64,000 nucleotides of DNA from Owenia fusiformis. Lineage: Eukaryota; Annelida; Polychaeta; Sabellida; Oweniidae. Shown here one piece after another: positions 49,466 to 58,577 of this stretch. The notes beneath the pieces were generated by a model. It saw only the letters and a list, made by a program, of their open reading frames with translations. It searched no databases and had not been told where the DNA came from. Position 1 is the stretch's first letter. Each line of letters opens with the position of its first letter. Location: positions 4,011,318 to 4,075,317 of the forward strand of contig CAIIXF020000012.1 in the NCBI GenBank assembly GCA_903813345.2, in the 5' to 3' direction. Position numbers and translations under genes: made by a program.

Positions 49466-50760
49466 GTGTGCTGGAACTCAAATGGATTTATGTCTTATGT
49501 GATTGGTTTAAATATGAGGTGTGTATCTTGGTTGAATTTAGGTGGTGAATACCTGGGGCCGTGAATTCATACTATCTATGATCCGATCCGGATAAATTTC
49601 GTCATGGTGATGATACATTGTGGTATTAATCTTTAGGATAAATTTTATCCAAATCTCAATCCACCTACGTAAGTGAATTGATTTTTCGGATAAATTTTAT
49701 CCAAAGAACAGGTCCATTTAACAGACTATTGGTCCACTTAGACTTTTTCTGAAAAACTCATTCTTCCATTTACTTTTAAAACCGATTGCAAGTTGTAGAT
49801 AAACCTTTCTTCTTGAGATGTGCAATTTCAAAAAGTGGCATAAGTTCTCCGTTTCTTTGAAAAATTGTCAGTAAGAACCCCTATCACAAGGCTTTCTGAA
49901 TATGGGTACACATTATGTTTACCATCAAAATAATATAAAAACTTATCATTATATAGAATTTAATATATCGAACATATGGCATACAAGTATTCGGAGAAGA
50001 AAATTGACAATTTCTAGTGATGTATGTAGTTTTCCTATGCAAATCTAGAAAACATTGTCATTTTTCGTTCACTTTTTTTATCAAGTTTTAGCATGGTGCT
50101 CATTCCCTTTCATTGAAAAGTTAACTGTCAGCCCACACTCCCACAAAAAATATATTGAAACTGTATAATGCAGAGACTGTAAAGTAGCTTCTGTGCAAAT
50201 ATCATTTTTGTGGGAGTTTGGGCTCACCACTAAAACTTAACTTTTGTGATGAAAATAAGCCTGACTTGTTTATGTTTTCAATATGGCTGCTAACCTGGGC
50301 ATACATGTACACTACATAACTGCATGTACAGATTAGGCCATCCAAAATTAATTATATGTTGGCATTCTGATGAAGAGCCTTATAATAAAAACTACAAAAC
50401 CTTCATTTATTTAAAGGGTATTTTATATTATTTAAGAGTGAAAATGCAATAACACATTGTGCCAAAGCAAGTAACACACCTTTTGAGTTCAGATAACCTT
50501 GTTAATGAAGTTTATATACATGTCGTTTTTAATCAATCTTGAAACTCATTTCGCAACAATATAATCCAAGATCACAATTCCCTTTGTCATTTATATACAT
50601 TACAAAAGTACATCTGTACATGGGGACATTTTGTTTTTTCGGAAAACATAGAATTTAGTGACATTATTTTTTTTTTGATAGATGGCGTATTACCTGGGTA
50701 CAGGTTTCAGTACCACTTGCATTTATAAAGTGTTTTTTCACATAAATACATGACTATTGG
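49466..50760. other. Intergenic space between RPL6 and the LINE
   Basis: No coding or RNA gene recognised. GGATAAATTTTATCC-type short palindromes occur near 49590-49700. The 5' boundary of the LINE may lie anywhere from about 50690 to 50960. Confidence 0.5.
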
Positions 50761-50964
50761 AAGTCATTTCTGGATCCAAACCATCCATGAGTGTCTCGAG
50801 CAGACACATGTGAGGACTATATTTAAGGATAATTCCCGTGGAAGCGACAAATGATGGATTTGTGCACGTTTTTGTGACTTTTCAACTTTTCCAATATGGC
50901 GGCGCCCTCGGAAAAAAAACTCGTACTTGTTATCGTATGGACCTAAGTTCATAGGCTATGTATA

Positions 50965-52716
50965 ATGGATAATACTGTTACAATGGATGTTCCGCCGCCC
51001 TACATGATGGATATTGAAGAAAGCGTACAATTCTTTCTCCAAAAAATTGACTGTGAGCCAAAGGATGACATTGTTGAGTCATTGGGTGACGAGTTCGACG
51101 AGGGTCTATTGTGTGAAACGAGAGAAACTCTTTTGGAAGCAGCACAAGCTAAATGGCAGACAGAGGTTGGTAATAAGTCTATTGATTTGGGATTGAAACT
51201 GCGTAGAGGTCCCGATAAACTGAAGGCGATATGCCGAGATATATACGAGTTGTATAAATATTGTGCCGACGTTGATTCATCACCATTCCCACGATCAGTC
51301 CTCAATGCTTCGACAATCTCTGCGATAGAGACTTTTGTTCAAAAAGACACGGTAAATGATGGCACCGATGCAGTTAAAACGGTAGCATCGTTGGGTGTTA
51401 GTGGTCTTAAGGAACATTATATTATGTTGGTCAACAAAATAAAGGAACTTGAAATCGCCTTTGCTGAGCTAAAAAACCAGAAGGTCGTAGTGACATGTAC
51501 TGTTTGTAAACACGAATGCCTGCTGAGCAATAAGGCTAATAACGAACACGCAGCAGCCCAAATTGACGTGGGATTAAAGCCGGCCAGTTGTGAAAGCGAT
51601 ATATCGATTCAAAAGCCCAGTGTTGTGAGTAGTTCTGATACTAATAGTCCTGGCTCAAATAACCGTAAAAGCTCTGTCAAGACAGCTACGTCGCCTAGTA
51701 ACACAGTAACAAAACCCGCAACTACAAATAATTGTGCAACGTTGGATGCTCCCCCTATAATGACCACCAGTAATGGTTCTGATTGCTCTACGACAGTTGC
51801 ATCAATTCCCGTGGATCCAATAAATTTCCCACCACTAGTGGCTTCAGAACCGAAGCTGATTGACTCCTCGACGTCTCCTCAAGCCCGTGTCCCCGCAATT
51901 CCTCCAACAAAACCTCAACCTGACAAGGAGGTTAAAGGGATACCGAAGTCCTCCAAACCAGGTGTCCTCACATCTGGCAACAGTGGGCGTGGAACTGCAA
52001 CGACAAAGAAACTATGTGGAGTTAAAAATGAGCCATCGCGTATAGTGTATTTGGAAAACATCTCTCAGGGTATTGATGATTCGGATGAGACCACAAAGGA
52101 TCTAGTGCTTAAATACGCTCATGATTTAGGTTTGAGAATAAACCAGATATATGTTATTCATAACAAAGTTTCCCGTAATAGGGTAGGATGTAAAATATAC
52201 GTACCTAGCTCGATGTTCAATAGGGCCATTGATAGTGATATTTGGCCTGATGACGTGAATAGTCGTGAGTGGATTTCCAGACCTCGGCGACAGAAGCAGA
52301 GACCCGATGGTGGCTACTGGGTAGGCGACCAGGAGGATAGGATCCCCCCACGTTTCAGAGGTCGTTCCACCTATGGTTCCAGCAGTAACATCAATCGACC
52401 CAGACGTGATGAGCATCGCAATCGTGATGTGAAACAGTACCATGAAGATGATGAGAGGCGACACAACAATGATGATTTCGACAATAGACGACACTTCGAT
52501 GATGACTACATGTATGATGAGAGGCAAAACAATGATGATCATGATGATAGACAGTACTACGATGAAAACGACTATGATGAAAGATCTAACAATTATAATA
52601 AATCTGATAATCATAGAAAAGGTGATAACAATCGGGGCCAGTTCCTACAGGCTGTAAAGAGGATCCGAAACAAATACCATACCGAGCAGTATGACGCATG
52701 GAATGACAGGTCCTAA
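50965..52716 (+). CDS. LINE ORF1 protein
   Basis: 583 residues. LINE ORF1 proteins bind the element RNA. Visible parts: an acidic N-terminal helical region (residues about 10-110); a short Cys cluster CTVCKHEC near residue 178 preceded by a helical stretch; a long Ser/Thr/Pro-rich linker (about 210-345); a folded-looking segment RIVYLENISQ...GCKIYVPSSMFNRAIDSDIW (about 355-430) that could be an RRM-like nucleic-acid-binding domain; and a C-terminal tail very rich in Asp, Arg, Asn and Tyr. Function is inferred from position before an endonuclease/RT frame; no family was firmly recognised. Confidence 0.8.
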   Translation: MDNTVTMDVPPPYMMDIEESVQFFLQKIDCEPKDDIVESLGDEFDEGLLCETRETLLEAAQAKWQTEVGNKSIDLGLKLRRGPDKLKAICRDIYELYKYCADVDSSPFPRSVLNASTISAIETFVQKDTVNDGTDAVKTVASLGVSGLKEHYIMLVNKIKELEIAFAELKNQKVVVTCTVCKHECLLSNKANNEHAAAQIDVGLKPASCESDISIQKPSVVSSSDTNSPGSNNRKSSVKTATSPSNTVTKPATTNNCATLDAPPIMTTSNGSDCSTTVASIPVDPINFPPLVASEPKLIDSSTSPQARVPAIPPTKPQPDKEVKGIPKSSKPGVLTSGNSGRGTATTKKLCGVKNEPSRIVYLENISQGIDDSDETTKDLVLKYAHDLGLRINQIYVIHNKVSRNRVGCKIYVPSSMFNRAIDSDIWPDDVNSREWISRPRRQKQRPDGGYWVGDQEDRIPPRFRGRSTYGSSSNINRPRRDEHRNRDVKQYHEDDERRHNNDDFDNRRHFDDDYMYDERQNNDDHDDRQYYDENDYDERSNNYNKSDNHRKGDNNRGQFLQAVKRIRNKYHTEQYDAWNDRS

Positions 52717-55700
52717 TAAAGTTATGACTTATATGTACATGCTGTATTTAATCGTCACTATGGTGTTTTTAAACTTGTGTCAGTGGAATATAAACGGGTT
52801 TAATACATCTCAGATACTTCTCCATAAGCTAATGCGTGAGAATGATATCGTATGTATATCAGAACACAAAATGTATGAATGTAATGCGTTTAAACTCAAT
52901 TTAATGCAAAATGATTTTAACATGCTCTCTCGTAGTAGCAGACTGCTCAACCCAATGCATTGTGGTCAAGTATGGGGCCATGGTGGCGTGGCTATTTTAT
53001 GGAGGAAATCTCTGTCAAATACATTACCTGTTACTAAATTTTGTACTGATAGGATTGTCTGTATTAAAATTGTGTTAGATGTACCAATCTACATTTTTTC
53101 TGTGTATTTGCCACAACCAACTTGTGTTAATGATTGTTATGAAGATGTTCTGAACACATTGCATGAATTCATTGGTGTGTGTAGTAACAATGGTAGGGTG
53201 ATTGTAATGGGTGACGTCAATGCAAACATCGGCAATTTGGGTAATACTAGTAGAGGTGTAGGAACTCCATCTGCGAATGGAAAATTGTTCTTTGATATGT
53301 GTATTAGTAATGGTCTTTGTATAAGGGATATGATGAATGACACAGTAGGACCAACATACACATTTAGATCACATATTAACATAGGTCAAACGTCATACAT
53401 CGATCACATCGCTATATCACATGAATTAGTGGGTAGTGTAACATACTGTGAAGTGTTTGAGGATTCTCCAGACTTGTCATCCGATCATCTTGTTATTCTA
53501 TCAAAACTTGATTTATATAATATTGTACCCATTGTGCGTGCCAAACCCCCCAGTGAGCAGTTTGCTTGGAACAAGCTGTCTGATGACGAGATTACGTCCT
53601 GTTACACGACGAGACTTGAACGTAACATTGAACCTTTACTTACACAAGGGCGACATCTTTTAAAAACCAATGATATCAGGAATGAACAAATTGACAGTTT
53701 TAGTGAATCATTAGTGGATACGATTATCAAATCTTCCTGTGATGTGCCTATCAAGAAATTCCGGAAGCATCAGAAACCTTTCTGGAATCCTAATCTGTCA
53801 CATCTGGTAAAAACCAAGAATGTCGCATGGCGCACATGGGTGAGTGAAGGGCGCCCACGTCAGTCAGACAATGAGGTACTTTTGTGTTATAAGGCTGCTA
53901 ACAAAGCCTTTAAGAAGGCTTACTCTCAGGCGCAACGCGATTTTGAACAGAAAGAGCTGGACAAACTACAAGACGATGCCATAGATCAACGACTTTATTG
54001 GCATCTGGTCTCTAGGAGTCGGGGAACTAAATCACAAAGGATTAACTCTATACGGGATGAGGATGGTGTAATTTTATCGGACCCATCTGAAATTCGCAAT
54101 GCGTGGATGAAGCATTTCTCAAAACTAGCTACACCTGGAAAATCCCCACATTTTAACGAACAATTCCACGATTACATCCAACGGCGGGTGACTTCATTGA
54201 GGACAGAATCGATGCCGAACAAAGACGGGATTCTTGATACGCCAATCACTGAGGACGAAACTAATGATGCTCTTAAGGCTCTTAACACAAATCGTGCGAG
54301 CGGATGCGATAAAATCTCAGCTGAACACCTAAAATTCGGCGGCCCAAACCTAGTATCAGTACTTTGTGTATTTTTTAATATTATCCGTACGCATGAGCAT
54401 ATCCCCCGGGGTCTTTGTATCGGACTACTCATACCATTGTTTAAGGGTGGGAATAAAGACCCACTAGATCAGGACCACTACCGTGATATAACTCTGATGT
54501 CCTCGTTGCGGAAGCTATTTGACAACGTGCTGCTCAGCCGCAGTAAACATCGTTTCCTGGCACACATCCCACAACTACAGGGTGCCTCGATAGATTCCTG
54601 CTCATCACTTCACACTTCGTTCTTATTACAGGAAGCTATATCCCATTGTAGGGATAAGGGTTCTACCGTGTATTGTTCTCTATTGGACGTGCGCAAAGCC
54701 TTCAATTCAATGTGGATTGATGGATTTCTATACAAACTTTACAGATGCGGCATGAATGGAAAGTTCTGGAGAATGATGTACACGTCTTACAAAACTTATA
54801 ACTGTTCAATTTTATATGACGGTGAATGTTCTAGCAGTTTTAATGTCGAACAGGGTGTCCATCAGGGAGGGGTGATGTCGATGATTGTCTACCAATTCTA
54901 CCTCGCAGATCTCTTGTATGATATTGTGGGTGAGAAATGTGGAGTACGTATAGGTGGCACTGATGTCTCAGTAGTTTCGTACGCAGATGACCTATCACTT
55001 TTATCTCTTAGCATGCAGAATATGAACAGACTATTAAGCATTGTGTGGAATTACAGCTCATACTGGCGAATTACTTTCCACCCAGGGAAATGCTCGCTCC
55101 TTATTTTCGGCAGACCCAACGACGGCAAAGATACCGCTTTACTTGGCCCCAGTGCAATTCAACAAAAAACAGGGGAGCTGCACGTCGGAATACCCCTTGG
55201 GAACCACAATGATTTTGTAAAGCAAACGATATGCAAATCAAAACAGAAATATTTTTCGTTATTGGGGCTTGGCTCTTTAACAGGAGGCCTTTGCCCATTA
55301 ATGGCCAGTAAGTTATATTGGACTTTCTCAATGAGTAAGCTACTGTACGGTTGCCAGGTAATAGACTATAGTATTCACGAAATAGAGCAAATGGAAATAT
55401 CACACCGTGAAATCAGAAGAAGAATTCAGTCACTTCCCAAAAGTTCGCCGAACCCCATAGCAGCTTCAGGTCTTGGATGGCTTTCAATCAGAAGACAGAT
55501 AGATTTCTCGAGGATGATGTTCTTCTGGAGTATTATAGTGTTACCAATGAATAATATTTACAAAACAGTCTTGATACATAGATTGCTGTGGCTTATAGAG
55601 GGGAATGGACGGCATAACTCTCCACTTTCCATCATTTGGAAAACACTCGAACGGTACACTTTCGTCAATTTATCTATGAACATGATACAGTCTGGGGAAT

Positions 55701-56179
55701 ATCTCTCTAAATCAGGTTTTAAACGCATTGTAAGAAATGCTTTATACTGTAATGAAGCAAATAGCATTAGAATGATGTGTTCTTTGTATAGTTCCTTATC
55801 ATTTTATTCTTGTACAGTATCCATCTCATACGTGCAGCCAAATATATGGTGGCTGATATGTAAACTGAGACCTATTTTCAAAAAACAGTGCAAACTTATG
55901 TTTAAACTCCAATCAGGGTCTTATCCTTTTGAGAATGGGGTTTGCCCATTGTGCTGCAATTCAAGAGACACTATTGAACATTTTATACTACAATGTGATA
56001 TAATTACCTATGAACGGCAGACTCTACTCACAATGTTGGAGAGTGAAGACCGTAGGTCACTTGTCGAAAAGATGGACTTTGTTTTAGGGTTGAGCTCAAG
56101 CTTAGAGAGCATCGACTCACTCTGCTCCATATCACTTGTAATATTTTCCATGCATAGAGTCAGGGTATCAATGATCTAA
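52691..56179 (+). CDS. LINE ORF2 protein: endonuclease and reverse transcriptase
   Basis: 1162 residues from ATG 52691; an in-frame ATG at 52724, eight bases after the ORF1 stop, is an alternative start by reinitiation. APE-type endonuclease: QWNINGFN (residues 31-38), SEHK with E58, GDVNANI (D175, N177), DHI (D238), SSDH (D265, H266), all catalytic positions present. Reverse transcriptase: IPLFKGGNKD, YRDITLMSS, LLDVRKAF (motif A Asp near 665), QGVHQGGVMS and SYADDLSLLS (YADD 764-767). C-terminal zinc knuckle C1085-x2-C1088-x8-H1097-x4-C1102. The protein nicks target DNA and copies the element RNA into the nick. No stop or frameshift seen, so it may be active. Confidence 0.95.
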   Translation: MTHGMTGPNKVMTYMYMLYLIVTMVFLNLCQWNINGFNTSQILLHKLMRENDIVCISEHKMYECNAFKLNLMQNDFNMLSRSSRLLNPMHCGQVWGHGGVAILWRKSLSNTLPVTKFCTDRIVCIKIVLDVPIYIFSVYLPQPTCVNDCYEDVLNTLHEFIGVCSNNGRVIVMGDVNANIGNLGNTSRGVGTPSANGKLFFDMCISNGLCIRDMMNDTVGPTYTFRSHINIGQTSYIDHIAISHELVGSVTYCEVFEDSPDLSSDHLVILSKLDLYNIVPIVRAKPPSEQFAWNKLSDDEITSCYTTRLERNIEPLLTQGRHLLKTNDIRNEQIDSFSESLVDTIIKSSCDVPIKKFRKHQKPFWNPNLSHLVKTKNVAWRTWVSEGRPRQSDNEVLLCYKAANKAFKKAYSQAQRDFEQKELDKLQDDAIDQRLYWHLVSRSRGTKSQRINSIRDEDGVILSDPSEIRNAWMKHFSKLATPGKSPHFNEQFHDYIQRRVTSLRTESMPNKDGILDTPITEDETNDALKALNTNRASGCDKISAEHLKFGGPNLVSVLCVFFNIIRTHEHIPRGLCIGLLIPLFKGGNKDPLDQDHYRDITLMSSLRKLFDNVLLSRSKHRFLAHIPQLQGASIDSCSSLHTSFLLQEAISHCRDKGSTVYCSLLDVRKAFNSMWIDGFLYKLYRCGMNGKFWRMMYTSYKTYNCSILYDGECSSSFNVEQGVHQGGVMSMIVYQFYLADLLYDIVGEKCGVRIGGTDVSVVSYADDLSLLSLSMQNMNRLLSIVWNYSSYWRITFHPGKCSLLIFGRPNDGKDTALLGPSAIQQKTGELHVGIPLGNHNDFVKQTICKSKQKYFSLLGLGSLTGGLCPLMASKLYWTFSMSKLLYGCQVIDYSIHEIEQMEISHREIRRRIQSLPKSSPNPIAASGLGWLSIRRQIDFSRMMFFWSIIVLPMNNIYKTVLIHRLLWLIEGNGRHNSPLSIIWKTLERYTFVNLSMNMIQSGEYLSKSGFKRIVRNALYCNEANSIRMMCSLYSSLSFYSCTVSISYVQPNIWWLICKLRPIFKKQCKLMFKLQSGSYPFENGVCPLCCNSRDTIEHFILQCDIITYERQTLLTMLESEDRRSLVEKMDFVLGLSSSLESIDSLCSISLVIFSMHRVRVSMI

Positions 56180-56311
56180 ACCATTTAGGACAGTTCACAC
56201 TACTTAATTAAATTGAAATGATGTTTTAATTTACTTTCTTTATTTCATTGTATAATATGTAACTGTCTAATTTTAGACGCAAATAAATAATACATACATA
56301 CATACATACAT

Positions 56312-58542
56312 TATAAGAAAATATTTGAATGGCCTAAGTGTTTTTCTAAATAGGAAATAAGTAGAAATCATTTTAGGCAATCCTTTGAGTGTCATGCCAT
56401 TCATACATGATGCTGCCTTATATTTTATGATATATATTGAGAGAGGATTTCTCTGAATTATTTGTGTTTCAAATATGGGAACTGCAAATTGGCAAATAAC
56501 TTTAAAAGTAAGTGTACATTCAAACATTTTAATTTCAAATGCCAAATAAAAATGCCAATGGGCATTGAGTAAAAGTGACCCTGTAACTATTTAGAATATG
56601 GCAAACATGTTTAGTAAACTGGCGAGAAGCAATTGAAATAAGAAAATCCATTCTTTTTGAAGTGCCTTTGTGTGCATTTAATTTCAGTCGTTTTATCCTA
56701 ATTGCCCATGGGCATTTAAAATAATAATCACATCCCAACTCTTAAAACATGCTTAGGATACTGCTAGAGTCTCAAAAGGTAACAAGAACATTCATTTTTG
56801 AAACAAGAAAATTTAGTCCCCCTAAAAATGCCCATATCGGTATTTATTTTCAGGTAATTGCCCGTGATAATTTATTTAAATTTTTTTTTATTTCTATTCA
56901 CATGTCTTTTTATCAGTCACAATCAAAATAAAGCCAATTGCTCTCATTTCTTGGATTAGAAACAGTAAAATTTTGACAAAAATAGCAACTATCAAAGTTG
57001 ACCTTTAAACCACCCTAGTGTCAAGGTCAAATGTCAAAACTCTCAGAAATCACATTTTAAGTAATAAGTCATACTTCCTCTTCAATTCCATGTCAATATA
57101 TACTTGTTTTGTAGCTAGGGGGGCTAAAAGAGGGGTTTACCGCCACCTGTCCTTTCAATGTAATTTATTTCCAAAATCTTAGGAATGTACGAATTCACCA
57201 AATATTAATTTGGATCAATAATCCAAAAAGGTATCGTACAAATTCATGGCCCCTTCAAATGAATTAGGAAAATTCTTGAAATTACATCAAAAATTCATTA
57301 TTACTATTAGTTTTAAGAATATCTGACTTCAAAATGACTTTTGTACAAGTGACCAAGAACTCAACATTTTTTACCCTATTTGCAAAATGAGCGTGTTATT
57401 TTAGCACAGATAGTTCAAAAGAAGCTCATAATTTCGGCATATGTACTTCAAAAGAAGCCCATGATGTAGGCATATATACTTCAAAGGAAGCCCATAATTT
57501 AGATCTATATTTGACTGCAATTTGGTTGTTCAATTTGCGATTACTTCATCTTCCCCCAAGTTACAATTTTGCTGCTGTTGTCTCAAAGTGTCAACAGTTA
57601 CTCCATTTTTACATCACCACCAAAAGTGGTGATATATTGCTCTTAAACTTTTTCGTGGCTGGGATGTCTGTAATAAATGGCAGATTGCGACATTTTGTCA
57701 ATTTAGTGCCTTGTTATGTTAGTCTCTAACTTTGTGGATGGCATTTAGCAGTTGGGTGTTCGGCGTCTTTAACAAATGACTGGTGGCGACATATTGCTGT
57801 TTAGTGTTTATGCCTTGCTCCACTATTGTTGATATTTGAACATCATTTCCTATAATGGGCTCTTCTATGTAGTGGGTAGGTACATGGAACAATTTGACTT
57901 TGACATGCGCCTGTTGTTTTACTACTCCGACACTTTAAAATTGTAACATTTCATTCACTCATTGTCCTCATTTTTTATGTCACTTAGAATTGGAGACATA
58001 TTGTTAAAGAAGTCTCCCAATGTTTTGTGGATGGTGTCCGACAGTTTGTGTTTGTTGTCTGTAACAAATGGTGACATTTTTCAAGTTAATGCCTTGTTTC
58101 CATATCCCCTCTTTCTATTATACTATTAGAGAGTGAAAAGATGTTAGACTAACATCCTATGATTTACTCCAAACAGTTTACATACAAATTGTGAACAAAA
58201 AAGATGTATAAAATTTGACTGATTTTATTTCGACTCATTCTCATACCACACATTTCATGATATTTTTCTAATACTCTGCAATAAAACTGACATATATCAT
58301 ATTGCAAAATAAATTCAAATTAAAAAAAAAGGCCCTTAAATATTTCAATGAAAATAACTGACGTTCAATTCTTTTTATCACAATTCTATTGAATAATTAA
58401 ATGTTAGAGAATAGTTTAACATGGTTGGGGAATCCCTATATTTTAGTATTTCAGTCCCATATACTGTAATTGTCCAATATGCTGTTTTACAAGTATAAAT
58501 AGCTTCATCTTGGAAAATAGTCCTTGGTGTAGGGATTTACTG
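56312..58542. other. Intergenic space between the LINE and the Gly-rich gene
   Basis: No coding sequence recognised. Contains a three-unit repeat CTTCAAAAGAAGCCCATAA at about 57415-57505 and the dispersed repeat at 57610-58115. Confidence 0.55.
57610..58115 (+). repeat. Dispersed repeat, two to three internal units (family shared with 2330-2590)
   Basis: CACCACCAAAAGTGGTGATAT, GTAACAAATGG/GTAATAAATGGCAGATTG, GACATTTTGTCAATTTAGTG and GCATTTAGCAGTTGGGTGTT mirror the order at 2330-2590. Units of about 170-200 bp. Confidence 0.6.
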
Positions 58543-58577
58543 TCAGTACTGTTGCTGCCATGCTCTGCCACCTCCAC
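58543..58577 (-). CDS. Gly-rich gene, terminal coding exon
   Basis: Minus-strand acceptor TATTTTCAG; encodes GGGRAWQQQY and TGA at 58545-58543. Confidence 0.75.

Larger units (their letters stand above)
50760..56312 (+). mobile_element. Full-length-looking APE-type LINE (non-LTR retrotransposon)
   Basis: Two overlapping complete reading frames, a short 3' UTR and a 3' end made of TACA repeats (56291-56310). The 5' edge is uncertain; an untranslated region with ATGGCGGCG near 50897 precedes ORF1. No target duplication was found. Apurinic-type endonuclease and reverse transcriptase but no RNase H place it outside the I/R1 group; the clade was not assigned. Intact frames suggest a recent insertion. 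Confidence 0.85.

Noticed and set aside
49550-57260. Large transposon bounded by GGGGCCGTGAATTCATAC and its approximate inverse near 57240, enclosing the LINE
   Set aside because: Only about 15 of 20 bases match, no target duplication was found, and the right end also pairs locally near 57190, so it is probably a short independent foldback.
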